From the NCBI GenBank assembly GCA_018340375.1, contig JAFFJZ010000025.1, positions 1,689,501 through 1,753,500 on the forward strand: a stretch of DNA of 64,000 bases, given 5' to 3'. The DNA is from Gonatopus flavifemur. Taxonomy: Eukaryota > Arthropoda > Insecta > Hymenoptera > Dryinidae. The position numbers and the translations under genes were made by a program. Positions 35,199 to 46,896 of this stretch are shown here, piece after piece; position 1 is the stretch's first letter; each line of letters opens with the position of its first letter. The notes under the pieces are model-generated. The model had not been told where the DNA came from. It saw only the letters and a list, made by a program, of their open reading frames with translations, and made no database searches.

Positions 35199-35669
35199 GT
35201 GGACCTAACGAATGAGAGACTGCGTAAAGTAATGAGAAAAATAAACAATGAGATAGATGCTGAACTAAGCGACAATCAGAACGAGGCGCCAGTCGATGAA
35301 CATGTTTCGGGTGATGAATATGCTGCTGATAAGTTTCGGGCGATTCATAAAAGTATTGTTGCAGTCCAAGTCGAACTAAAAGATCCTGATGAAGAAAACG
35401 TTGAGTTCAAACGATTTTTGAGCCAATCCGTGATAGAAAGATCGACTGATCAGCTTTAATATTGGAATAAGATGAAAAACGCATACCCCAAATTATACTC
35501 AATCGCGATCAAATATCTCTCAATTGTAGCAACTTCTGTTCCAGCTGAACGCTTGTTTTCGAAAGCAGGAGTCGTGAAAAACCAATTGAGAAACAGATTA
35601 ACAGGAAAAAGATTATCAAAACTTCTATTCCTCGGTTCTTTAGATGAGGGAATGTGGAATTTAACATAA
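35199..35669 (+). pseudogene. hAT transposase, C-terminal remnant
   Basis: An upstream acidic segment (from 35199) leads into a C-terminal dimerisation domain with the family pattern AIKYLSIVATSVPAERLFS, then KAG and RNRLTGKRLSKLLFL. This is the hAT-C (ZBED-like) dimerisation motif. An in-frame TAA at 35457-35459 splits it (before YWNKMKNAYPKLY). The BED zinc finger and most of the catalytic core are missing. The protein ends at a TAA shortly after 35669, about 340 bp before the right terminus, as expected for a hAT element. Confidence 0.85.
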
Positions 35670-36147
35670 GATTGAACCTTTATTATTTAAAGTTATCAAA
35701 CTTCACCAAAGTTGATGTGACTAGTCAATAAATTATTATCGTTACATACAGATGGATTAAAAAACTGATGTAAATTATTATGAAGATAAAAAATATAATA
35801 CATGAATGTGAAGACATAAATTTTCACTTTTGATACACATATGTTATCGTTTCTTCCGCTACATATTATTCATTGACAGCTCATTTGAAAAAAAGACAAA
35901 GAACATGGATTTTTTTTAAATTGATGTTTTTTTGTCGATTAATCGATTAATTAAAATCGAAAGAAAAAAATATTCGATGTTTTGTTCCAACATCGCCCAT
36001 CCTTAATGGAGACACACCTCGACTGAAGTGAAGCTTCAGGCACCATCCTAAGTATTCTTAGATCCATGATGCAAATCCACATAAGAATCGATCGTTGGCG
36101 CTACGGTGACGCAACATAGCTCAAGTTTAGTCGATCTTCAGCATTGA

Positions 36148-36463
36148 GGGGATACGAGCGTACCGACTAAGTGAACATTTTCTCGGTAAGAATTCTCCGT
36201 ACTGAATTCATCAAAAGGTCTGAAATCCTCAGGGAATAATCTTCAGTACTTTATCTATTGTGGTACACCACCCGAATGTCGAAATACAAGTTTTTTTACC
36301 GACTTGGAAGAAGTTCTTTTTCGGAATTCGAAATTTGGACGATGTACCGCAATAGATGAAGTACTGAAGGTTATTTCCTGAGAATTCCAGATCTTTTTGT
36401 GACTTCAGTGCAGAGAATTCTTACCGTGAAAATGTTCACTCAGTTGGTACGCTGGTATCTCCT
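36148..36463. repeat. MITE family D, copy 2
   Basis: Inverted ends: GGGGATACGAGCGTACC, GTGAACATTTTC and CGGTAAGAATTC at the left, and the reverse complement ending near 36463. Also shared inside are CTTCAGTACTTTATC and its inverse. It is the compact form of the family seen at 27881-28483. Confidence 0.7.
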
Positions 36464-37378
36464 TAAGGGGATACCCAACAATCCCCTAAGATGCAACCCG
36501 AGCCAAATCTCTTCTGAAAAATTATTCGAAAATAGAGTAATAAATTGTCAGAATAGTTTTGCCCGTGTCTTTTTCTAATTCATGATTCTGCTTGCATTTT
36601 CAAGGGTTGCTGGTATAACCCTAAGAGAATGGAAGCCATATTAATGAAAAACCAAATCAACGAAACCATTTGTTGAGAAGAGTGATACATTAGACTCTTT
36701 CTTCTCAATCATTTCGTTGTATTGTCCTTGTGTTAATATGGCCCCCATCCCCCGAGATAGTGCAAGTGTGGAACGATTTCATCATTTGAGGTTCTGCAGA
36801 TTCCCTCCTTCAACATGAACCCGTGATTGGCAAAGGGGTAGAAGAATAGATCGATATTGTGTCAAAAATGTTGCACAGAGAGACAGTTTTTGTGATTGAA
36901 GGGACAGCATTAAATTACTGTAATAAATACCGAACTTCTTATTCAATTGACCACCCATGTGGAAATAGCCAGAGTTGAAAAATGGCGTGGTACTGGCAAG
37001 GTTCTACTCGCCAGGCTTTGGCAAAAACAAATATGCGTATTCAGAACCAGAAGAATATTCAGATCGTAGAGAAACGGAAACACGTCAGAACTGAATCAAA
37101 GTTGGTTGGATGGTGAATATACGAAAAAAAAGACAATACTGCACCAGTATTGATGCAACGCTGTTCTAATACGGAATCGGTACTGGATCAGGATTCCACT
37201 GATCTTCCCAAAAACATTTATTTAATTCAGACAATACTGCGCCAGTACTGAGCCAGACTTGAAATGATCGTCAAATATGTTCACTTTGCGACAATGTGCC
37301 AGCATTGGTGGATCCGTGATTACAGAATCCGTAATGAACTGGCGTTAAAATAATGGTCGTGGCAACTCAGCTACACTG
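36464..37378. other. Unassigned DNA with one hairpin
   Basis: About 36630-36740 forms an imperfect hairpin (CCATATTAATG and TAATATGG outside; TGAGAAGAGT and TTCTTCTCAA inside). At about 37140-37330 short worn repeats with AATACTG-GCCAGTA and GACAATGTGCCAGC occur, related to sequence at 38850-38930. No gene was seen. Confidence 0.45.
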
Positions 37379-38751
37379 CACTGAGAAAAATGGAAATGGT
37401 TATCATAGCTACTATATTCGGGAGTGAATGTTTTCTCCTACTGTAGCTCCATTTTGTAACTGAAACTGCATGAATCGTATCTACTCAAGTCAAAATGGAA
37501 GAAAATATCTATTCTGAGTCTCACAACTCCAAATCGTAGCTGAAAATAAGCCTAGCAATTTTCTGTGATTAAAATAACTCTAGTCAAACAGCTGGAGTAT
37601 TTACAAAAAATCTTTATTCTTCATGAGTGATATCGCTATACTATCAATAATTTGTATCCGCAGCAGGAAAAACTTAATGTTACGTTGAGTGTAAGGCTGT
37701 AGTTATTTCGAATAGAACTATTTTTGACAGCATGCTTTGATTTTATGGTGAGTGGAGTTGGAAATGATTGATGGAGAAGCTCAAAGAAATTTATAACACC
37801 ATATCATTAAATAGTTTTCGCATAAAATAATATGTTGCTTTCTATATCTTTCTTATATTTACTTTCTTTCCCTCATGTAGCAGGGATAGTTATTGGTTTT
37901 TTCTGTGATTTTTATTATTTTTTTTTATTGGAAATATAATGAAATACATTATCATTAGTGTAAAATTTTAGTTATATTATCAATTGGAGAATAATAAACT
38001 GCAAATAACCTGTATGACCAGCGTTGCCAGCCTCCTGCTTTTTTCCGATGGACCAGCGTACCACGTACAGCTGTTGAATGGAACCGCCAATGACGGAAGT
38101 AGAAAAAAGCAGGAGCTGGCATTCCTGTGTATGACAGATGAGGTGTTACTGATCTATGAATAACATGAGAGGTTTTATTGTTTCTCTCTTTCTTTGTCCA
38201 CATAGATTTTCATTTAATAAAACAAAGAAGGGAAGAATAAAATATCTCACGTGGGTTATGAATCATTTATTTATCATCTCATACCATGATATTTATGTAT
38301 ATTTCCACATTGAAAAAAAAAACAACGGTAAAAAAAGTGTAATTAATTAGCAGGCGAATTGTGATAACTGCATTCCATAATCATAGGTAGACATGATTTA
38401 TCAATTATTGATACTTCGAACTGCGGTTACAATACTGAATGCGTGTGAGCTGTGGTTCCTTGGGTAAATACATGTATCAGTTGTTCTGGAGGAAGTTGCT
38501 ATAGGAACATAAAAATTGTGAGAATAGCTACTTTTTGGAGCTGTGAAAGACGTGAGTCTCAAACTATCGTGGGTCAAAATTATCATTGCTACAGTAGTTA
38601 TTGGAGTTATTGGAGTCCAAGTTTTATTTGTGATAGGAAGAATGCCTTTCCACTTCAAACTCTTCGGAAATGTTACATTAGATACTTTTTAGAGCTAGGC
38701 ATCATTTCAGCTACAGATAGTAGCTATAAACACGAGGAATTTTTCTCAGTG
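37379..38751. repeat. 1.4-kb element with CACTGAGAAAAAT ends
   Basis: CACTGAGAAAAATGG at 37379 is mirrored by TTTTTCTCAGTG ending at 38751. Homology continues inward with ATAGCTACTAT and GTAGCTGAAA. No transposase was seen. It contains the tiny hAT MITE 38019-38127. Its termini are similar to those of the 8800-8907 MITE. Confidence 0.6.
38011..38135. mobile_element. 109-bp hAT micro-MITE with exact 8-bp duplication
   Basis: The element is 38019-38127. Ends are CAGCGTTGCCAGC and, inverted, CAGGAATGCCAGC, each followed inward by CTCCTGCTTTTTT. TGTATGAC flanks both sides (38011-38018 and 38128-38135). The exact 8-bp duplication and CAG-GTTGCCA-like end identify a hAT derivative. It is among the shortest possible MITEs and is non-coding. 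Confidence 0.88.
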
Positions 38752-39313
38752 TGAGAAAAAAAATAGTGGAGCGAAACCCGCAAGCATTCGGATACGGGGT
38801 TGAGCCAAACCTGGTGTTCTCTCAGTGTACTATATAGTGAGCCGAAGTCACGCCAGCATTAAGCTAGAGTTGGTTTGATCATCCGACGTGTCCGACAGAT
38901 GACAATGTGCCAGTCTTGATAGAACTTTGTTTCACTACGGAACCTATAGTGAATTATATTACTTCAACAGAGTTATTACAGTAAACCGGAATTCGAGTAT
39001 TTTGCCGTCAACTCGGATATCTGCTGATGTGATAGAAAGTTAGTTTCTCACTCGCAGCTCCCGGGTTCAATCTTCACACAGTGAACTTTCAAGAAATCAC
39101 TTCCAAAGTGCCGTTCTCCGATGACGGTGATGAGAGAATGGATTTGTAGGGTTATCGAAGGTCAAATTGATTGTATACTTTTTTACTACTTGAAATATGA
39201 TAACTCTGGGTAAATCCAGTCACCGGTGCTGTGTCAGTATTGGGTCGAGTTGAAATTTCCACATAAGAAGTAATAATTTCGACTCCTTGCCATTTTTTAT
39301 CCAGCTCTCTGAC
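38752..39313. other. Unassigned DNA
   Basis: A further CTCAGTGTA motif lies near 38823. Short CCAG-rich repeats at 38850-38930 and near 39230 resemble those at 37140-37330. No gene was recognised. Confidence 0.4.
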
Positions 39314-41925
39314 GAGTCATTCCATGTCAGTTCATCCAGCCATGACACCCACCACCTCGGATTTCTATGGAATTTTTTTCATCGAATCTTAACCATTCTA
39401 TCGATCAATCCAAAACCGTTTTTTTTCAAATCCCATACTTTTCGAGTTATAAAATAATGAAGTTTCGCGAAACTGCGTATCAACGCTCCCCGACAGACCA
39501 CGCACCACGTGACAAAAATTCCAATAACTTTTGATCCAAATGGTATTTCATGCTCAAAATTATATGAGAGTCTCGTGGGGATATTTAGATTCGGAAAGTA
39601 CACGTTTCGTCACTTTAGATTCATTGTGAGGGGGTTCTCAACGCAGACTTTATGAACTTTTGACCATCCGGACGGGTAATTTTCGAATTCATATTTCGAG
39701 GTGAGACGCAGCAGCTACAGGCCTGTGTTTTTTTCAAATGAAAGCTAAAGATGCCCGCTTTGAGAATATGAAAAAAAAAAAAATCTGGTTTTTTGATCGC
39801 ATCCATGGTTTTTTTAATTTTTTATCATTTTGCGTCATGATTCACGTTTTGATATTGTGTGATCATCTGTTTCTTATCCACGAACGTGGAAAACGATCGT
39901 ATATTTCGAATATTGACGTATACAAGGGTTATTAGAAAATTTGAATACGATTTCAAAATGGAGAATCCAAAAATGACGAAGAAAACATAACAAAAAAAAT
40001 TGATAAAGTGAGTGAAAAATCTGCACAGTGTAGGGGGTCAGAATTCGATAATCCGTGTACAAGTTCTAAAGATTTCAGTTTTCCTAACACAACTGGATGA
40101 ATTTGAAGGAGTGACACAAATAATTTTTTCTATCAAATTTTATTTCAATCGGTCTGAGAGGGAAAAAATACGTGTCTTGACTACAAATTTATAATGTAAT
40201 ATGGAAAATCAGATTTTAATTCACATTCGACGAAGCAACTCAGTGAATATTTATCAGATGAAAACCAATGACACAAATTTCAGATATTTTTACATTATTC
40301 TCAACAAAACGTATCAGTTTGGACGGAAACTTTCGCCCTGTGTTTAATTTTTGTGGTGGAAATCCATCTGTCAAGATGTCTGACATTGGTGTGAACAATT
40401 ATATTGCTTGCACTTATGATGAACATTGGTTTTTTGGTTTAGTTTGATCTAAGAATGAAGAAGAAGGTGATGTTCAAGGGAAATTCCTACCTCCATTCGG
40501 CCCTTCTCCATCTTTCCACTGGCCATCAAAAGAAGACCTTTGTTGGATCCCTATATGCGACATTATTTCATGTGTTAACCCACCGGCCACAAAGAGATTT
40601 GGGAGAATGTATGATTTTTCTAAGGAGGCGGTTAATTCGACTAATAATAACTGCAATAAGATGCAAAAAAAAACACGAAATCGTCAATAAGTTATCGACA
40701 GTTTCTTAAAGACACTAGTCTTGCATCACACTACTGGAAATTCTACTTCTTGACCTATCGTTATTCCGATGACTTGATATTTCTATAACAAGTGAGTCCA
40801 GAATACTGAAGGTTTTCGAGACTGATGGAATTATTTTGATTAAATATGCATTACAGCCTAATGTCGGTTTTGGTCTTATTGTGTGATAAAGGCAGTCTCA
40901 TTATAGTAGAGCGTATTTGCGGATGTTCATATATTTTAATGAATAATGTAGAAATATCTGGAATTTGTGTCATTGGTTTTCATCTGATAAATATTCACTG
41001 AGTTGCTTCGTCGAATGTGAATCAAAATCTGATTTTCCATATTACATTATAAATTTGTAGTCAAGACACGTATTTTTTCCCTCTCAGACCGATTGAAATA
41101 AAATTTGATAGAAAAAATTATTTGTGTCACTCCTTCAAATTCATCCAGTTGTGTTAGGAAAACTGAAATCTTTAGAACTTGTACACGGATTATCGAATTC
41201 TGACCCCCTACACTGTGCGGATTTTTTACTCACTTTATCAATTTTTTTTTGTTATGTTTGCTTCGTCATTTTTGGATTCTCCATTTTGAAATCGTATTCA
41301 AATTTTCTAATAACCCTTGTATACGTCAATATTCGAAATATACGATCGTTTTCCAGGTTCGTGGATAAGAAACAGATGATCACACAATATCAAAACGTAA
41401 ATCATGACGCAAAATGATAAAAAATTAAAAAAACCATGGATGCGATCAAAAAACCAGATTTTTCTTTTCATATTCTCAAAGCGGGCATCTCTAGCTTTCA
41501 TTTGAAAAAAAACACAGGCCTGTAGCTGCTGCGTCTCACCTCGAAATATGAATTCGAAAATTACCCGTCCGGATGGTCAAAAGTTCATAAAGTCTGCGTT
41601 GAGAGCCCCCTCACGATGAATCCAAAGTGATGAAACGTGTACTTTCCGAATCTAAATATCCCCACGAGACTCTCATATAATTTTGAGCATGAAATACCAT
41701 TTGGATCAAAGTTATTGGAATTTTTGTCACGTGGCGCGTGGTCTGTAGGGGAGCGTTGAGACGCAATTTCGCGAAACTTTATTATTTTATAACTCGAAAA
41801 GTATGAGATTTGAAAAAAAACGGTTTTGGATTGATTGATAGAATGGTTAGGATTCGATGAAAAAAATTTCATAGAAATCCGAGGTCGTGGGTGTCGTGGC
41901 TGGATGAACTGACATGGAATGACTC
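39314..41925. mobile_element. 2.6-kb foldback with 1-kb arms and coding loop
   Basis: The arms at 39314-40320 and about 40920-41925 are near-identical inverted copies. The ends are GAGTCATTCCATGTCAG and its reverse complement. Outside the ends stand TGAC and CGAC, three of four positions alike, so a 4-bp duplication is possible but not proven. The GAG start recalls the foldback at 32157 and the element at 48183. The 600-bp loop codes for the end of a transposase-like protein (next entry). It is best read as a deletion derivative of a larger autonomous element with very long terminal repeats. Confidence 0.8.
40325..40720 (+). pseudogene. C-terminal remnant of a transposase-like protein in a foldback loop
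   Basis: One frame across the loop reads MSDIGVNNYIACTYDEHWFF, a stop, and then, in the same frame, FGPSPSFHWPSKEDLCWIP and ATKRFGRMYDFSKE. The pattern (a small domain with VGDYV-Y-WW-like spacing, then FLHP-GP--SF-WP--D-CWVP and GR-Y) is one I associate with the C-terminal ends of transposon-encoded proteins in insects and cnidarians. The name of the family is uncertain. The single internal stop lies near 40446. No N-terminal or catalytic part is present, so the element cannot move by itself. Confidence 0.55.
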
Positions 41926-42792
41926 CGACTGGAAATTCAGTCACATCTGATCGGGTCAACCCGGCCTTTGATTAGGACCCGGCCAGGTCCTGACCAGGGC
42001 CTCATCGAAAGTCGGGATAACCCGATTGAATTTCTAGTTGGGTCTAGCAAAACAACTTGTCCTGTTGCAATGCTAGAGTTCCACCATAGCAAGCTCACAT
42101 CAAACATCGGTATCCACGTGGTGGTAAATGTTACTGGCCCTTATATCTGAAATGATGTTATCATTTTGAGTCTCCAGCAGTACTGTCTATCCAATCGAAC
42201 TCATAATGAGAGGTTTGGAAATTCTAGTACTGGCAACAGTACTCAGCCAGTAGCGGCTCATGTTTCCATTTCCACATGGGCAAGATCACCGATAAGAATC
42301 AAAATTTTTTATCATGGTCACATAAATCACGATAAATTCAATGGAGGTTCCATTATCAACTATAGAAATTCAATTCTATCCCTATATTCATCGGAAACAT
42401 AGTGTCACGTCCGGGGTTGAACAGTTTTATTTTAATATTATAATTGAATTAAAATAATTTGATATCATTTGAAAATTTTACAACGTGATATATGAAGAGA
42501 AATATTGCCTTATCAATTACTATATTGCTAGCATGTACGAAAGATTTGCTTCATGATATAATTTACATAGATATTCACTAAAAGATTATTACATCTAATA
42601 ATATATAAATAAATGATAACCTTGGTTGCCAACTCTGTCTGTAGCTGACATTTGAAATTTATCTAAAACTCATTCGATCAAAAACCATCCATAGATGAGA
42701 TAGGCAATCCGGTTCAAAAGAACCCATTGGATTCCGTTAAATTTCATTGAAACTGAACAAAGGTCTGTTTAAATCTCCCCAAGTTGAAGAAT
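41926..42792. other. Unassigned DNA
   Basis: A GC-richer stretch with CCCGG repeats lies at about 41950-42030 and 42140 is followed by AT-rich DNA. No gene or clear repeat was identified. Confidence 0.4.
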
Positions 42793-42990
42793 TGTAATAC
42801 TTCTTAAAGCCTGATCAACTCCGTAATATACGCAACGATTCAGAGTTTAATCAGGTCGAATAAGAAGTTTGTGAACAAGATCAGGTTGAGAGCATGGTGA
42901 CATCAGGGTGAGAAATGAAAACGAACCTGAGTCACTCCGTAATACGCAACGAATCAGAGCTAAATCAGGTTTAACTTTTCGACACGGGTC
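42793..42990 (+). repeat. Dispersed repeat family C, copy 2
   Basis: Direct-orientation relative of 26118-26335, with AATACTTCTTAAAGCCTGAT, GTAATA-ACGCAACGAT, GATCAGGTTGAGAGCA and a second GTAATACGCAACGA block. Non-coding. Confidence 0.6.
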
Positions 42991-43374
42991 ATCTAATTAT
43001 TTGTCGATGGGATTTGGTCAGTTTTATAAAGTTTTCTAACAACAATCTCTTTGACTCTTGCCAAATCTCAATCAATTTCGGACGAACTGTTTATTCATGA
43101 CAATTATTCAGAAAAATGTGATTCTCCAATAATTCTTCAAGTTCTTCTAACTCAGACGTCTTTTTGAAATGTCATGATCACTCGAAGTTGACTTCATTTA
43201 TTTCGTGGTGAATTAATGGAAAAATATCCAACGATGATTTTTTACCAACGATCATAGTCCATTTTTGTTCATTGTAAGTTGAATTCATGGGATAACATTT
43301 TTCAACTATTGTGTTTTCTCATTGAAAAGAGCATCAATCCAAATTATTCAAAGATATATGAAAATTTCTATGTC

Positions 43375-43570
43375 CAGGGTCGAATTAACGCTCGGGCATG
43401 GTTGAGCACGTGGCCGGGACCCTGTACGGTTGGGGGGGGGGGGGGGGGGGCAACATTAGAACATATCAAAGAATATGCTTGAACTCTAAGTTCGTTAGAA
43501 ATTCTACCCTCATAAAAGGGCCCCTATAATTATGAGCTGAGAGACTCCCCACATGCTTAATTTGGCCCTG
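43375..43570. repeat. Probable hAT-like MITE with a 19-G run
   Basis: The ends are CAGGGTCGAATTAA and, inverted, CAGGGCCAAATTAA. The flanks are only partly alike (TCTATGTC and TCTATAGT). A run of 19 G lies at 43432-43450. The GC-rich interior ending in a GGGCCCC-type segment is common in insect MITEs of this kind. Non-coding. Confidence 0.55.
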
Positions 43571-46500
43571 TCTATAGTTGAATTGATCAGATAAACGTTC
43601 CACAGTTCAGGTGTGTAAAAAAGATTTAATATGTACTTTCAACATAATCCCAGTATCCAAATTTTCTGCATCGTATAGGAGATTTATCAATTGGTGAAAA
43701 ATCATAATTCTCAGTTCAATATATCATTTATAAATGATTTCCAATCACTTGAAGTTCATATGAATTTTAAAAGTCTGCTACATTCATACAGATATCATAA
43801 GTGAGTGGCAAGGAAGTCGGATCTTTAACAATCACGAAGATCCAAGTTCAATTCCAAATGATCCGGCTATATGATATCGATTTGTGACCTACAGCATATT
43901 ATTTTCGTCTCCATAAAGAATACTTCGAGCCAAAAAATATTTTGATTCCTTATTAATGCCGAGATGGTGTTACTCTTCAATCGTTTTGATTAAACCTCAA
44001 ACTTTTTTGAACACCCACTCACGAATCACTAATTTCATCAGATTATTTGTATCGGGGGAACGATCAATATTGATAGAGAGGATGATGAAAGATATATTGA
44101 TCAAATCAGCAAAAAAAGTATTCTTGAAAATGAAAACAATTTATCTAGCACTTTGTAGATCTCGAGAACATTTTTCACATTTTCGAGAACATATGCACAT
44201 TTTTGTGAAAGTCTCTGTAAATGTTCAGAATAAATGAGTTCAGCCTGATCCGATGAAGAAATATTCCTCTAAAGCAGACAGATTTCCTAATTAGAACAAA
44301 TGAATAGAAGACACATCATTCTCACGCCATTTCGGAGTCATCAGAAGAGGTCGAAATGATGTCAAAATAGCAAACCTGCAGATACTTCAGTATGATATCA
44401 TTCGATGTGAATTGATTCGGACCTCATTTTTATCCTAAAATATGATGATGATCTTGATTGAGAATCCGGTTTCTTCGCTGAAACATTTTGTGAAAATTGC
44501 GAAGTTATGGGGTTCAAAGTTAGCAGGGTATGATTGTTGAATGACTACAAGTAAATACAAACCCCCAAGAACATCCAATGGACGTTTTTGAACGTTCAGA
44601 TACGTCCAATGGACGTACCAAGAGGTTTGTGTTTTCTTAGAGTAATGCACCAAAACATTTGTATCTGTACATAGAGTGCATACAAACAATCCGTATATGA
44701 CTCACATACAAAATAAATAAGGAGTCGATGTAAGTGATACTCGAAATACAAGTAAATCACCTATGAATCAACATCGTTGAAGTTTGAATTGTTCATTAAA
44801 AAGAATTCAAAATCAAATACAAAAAAATCCAATTCGAAATCGATGACAGTGTTCAAAACCTCATCCACCTCAAATAAAAGTTAAAGATTACATATGCTTT
44901 TAGAGTAATTATACACGTGAACATATATCCAGTGATTTTGTTTTCGATTACGAATTCGTTTCAATGAACGCTTTAAACTAGAACCACACTTCGAATCATT
45001 CCTATCAAGGTACTTACAGGAATTCCATTAAAATTTCATCAACCTTCAAATTGAACAGAAAACTTATTGATACTATATGTACTCCACATTATGCCAATGA
45101 CTATGAAAAAGGCGTATGATTCTCCACTTCACCCTAAGCTATTCATCATCATCGTTAAGTTCAAACTACAGATGTTTCAATGGCAATCAATTACATGTTG
45201 GCTTTCTGAAGGAAAATTTTCATTCATTCACAAACTAAATCAAGTAGACTGTTTCACTAATTTTAGAATTATTCTCAACCCTTCATCTCATTCACATGAT
45301 TTACAGAAGAACACTCGACTGAAATAAAAACTTCTCATACTGTATTGAGAGGAGAAACGAATTCCACCAAAATGGTTAATTCATGTGCAGTGCATGTTTT
45401 ATGGAATACTTCGAATAGTAAAAATGATACATTATACTCTGGAGGGATGTTTATTCAATATTTTGACATCTTTAGAATATTTCAGAACACTCCACCTGTT
45501 GTCTGAGAAGTCTTTACACCGAGTAATGTTTTTTCTCTCATGATGTAATGTGAAAATGAAAATTGAATGAATATTCAAATTGTAATATTTTACCTAGTCT
45601 TGAGTCCATGGACATAAAAAAAATAGAATGAACAAATCTTGAAACGGCCGTTCTGTTCAAGTTGTACAGATTATTCAAAATTCTTCGAATTCTCTTGATC
45701 GGTATGCATAATCGACCACTAGTGAATTCTTTATCATGTCTCATCGTCAAACAATCGGATCACACGATAAAAAATTCCAAATTAACCACTATATTCACCA
45801 CTTCTCTTCCAATGACTTGAACTTCTGAATGAGGTGTTTTTTTAGAGGATAGAAGAAAAAAAAAGAAAAAACCTAGAGAAAAATAGTGACCTTAAACTCT
45901 CGTATTAGTTATCACAATCATATTCAAACGTTATTATCAACAACTCGAAGAACCGGAATTCATTATCTTTATGCCAAATTGTATTGATGGTATTTGTCAT
46001 CCCTATATAACTATGAATTCTGAATGAGATGACAATTGATTCTCACGATGATTCAGAACTATTCGAATATAAATAGTTTTCAAATGTCTTTTGATGTACT
46101 CATGTTAACACACCAATGGCCGATCAATGATGGTCCTCATCTACTGTGGGGGAAATATAACACCAGTCATACAATACGTATGTGTATGAATAGTGCAATG
46201 GAGAGATCATCCTTCCTCATCGAGTAACGAATATTGAACTTCAAACGAAAAAAACACCATGAAATTACACATCAACACATTGATATACTGAAAAATCACT
46301 GAGCGTGAAATTCCATGAATTTACACATAAGTTAACCCGATAAAAATACGAACACGGATTTTCATTGAATCGATCATATTTAAGAGTCACTTCGATTCAT
46401 CCGTGATTCAACTATACCCGCACTTATATTTTTCATGTGGAGCACAAATCACCATTGGAAAAGAAACACTGACATTAGGGATATAACTCATTTAACTATT

Positions 46501-46693
46501 TGAAATGATTGATCAAAAACACATCTTAAAAACGCTTGAATGTGCATTATTTGATATTATTCGTTTTATTATTATCTTTACTGATATATTGAAACAATGT
46601 TATTCATCATTCATCAATATCTTGTTGCATCTTTATTCGATGACCACTTTTTCTCTTCTGTGTGAACGACAGTTCTCTACTGTTCGTCGTCCG
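43571..46693. other. Unassigned AT-rich DNA
   Basis: No gene was recognised over 3.1 kb. The only structured piece is at about 44567-44637, where ACGTCCAATGGACGT-like palindromes occur twice inside a larger imperfect inverted repeat. The right end (46632-46693) would be the 3' untranslated part of the exon that follows. Confidence 0.45.
46632..46637 (-). promoter_or_regulatory. Candidate polyadenylation signal
   Basis: AATAAA on the minus strand, about 57 nt beyond the TGA of the candidate terminal exon. Such hexamers are frequent in AT-rich DNA; its value comes only from its position. Confidence 0.3.
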
Positions 46694-46762
46694 TCACGAC
46701 GCCGAGCTGTCCACTAACGTCATTGCAGCCTCTGGATAATCATTGGCCGTGACTGACACCTT
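46694..46762 (-). CDS. Candidate 3'-terminal coding exon of an unrecognised gene
   Basis: On the minus strand a strong acceptor (pyrimidine-rich CTTTTCTCTTAATTTCAG) precedes 22 codons ending in TGA: KVSVTANDYPEAAMTLVDSS and two more residues. An AATAAA polyadenylation signal follows about 60 nt after the stop (46632-46637). The coding stretch is GC-rich compared with its AT-rich surroundings and no repeat family covers it. The other two frames close early. I do not recognise the protein. The upstream exons would lie to the right, beyond the 48-60 kb transposon complex or inside unassigned DNA. A chance arrangement remains possible because the exon is so short. Confidence 0.4.
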   Translation of the reverse strand, partial: KVSVTANDYPEAAMTLVDSSAS

Positions 46763-46896
46763 CTGAAATTAAGAGAAAAGTAAAATATTACATGCCTGCA
46801 TGAATACTTGGGAGAATTGAAATAATTAGAGAGAATTGAATTAGTCAATGAAAGTCAGACAAAGTCGTATGTAAAATTGTTTGAATTAGTTTAATA

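Larger units (their letters stand above)
30994..36013 (+). mobile_element. hAT transposon, internally deleted and heavily invaded
   Basis: The element is 31002-36005 (5.0 kb). Its ends are TAGGGATGGGCGATGTTAC and, inverted, TAAGGATGGGCGATGTTG. The flanks ATGGAGAG (30994-31001) and ATGGAGAC (36006-36013) match at seven of eight positions, as expected for a worn hAT target duplication. Only the C-terminal part of the transposase remains (35199-35669). The left half is non-coding and holds direct repeats of about 223 bp (about 31473-31620 and 31696-31845) and units of about 145 bp. The foldback at 32157-34536 inserted between two of those units. Confidence 0.85.

Noticed and set aside
40455..40709. 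84-codon open frame in the foldback loop
   Set aside because: It is a shifted frame over the transposase-like remnant; the motif-bearing frame is the other one.
44567..44637. ACGTCCAATGGACGT palindromes as an operator
   Set aside because: No gene nearby; more likely part of a worn inverted repeat.
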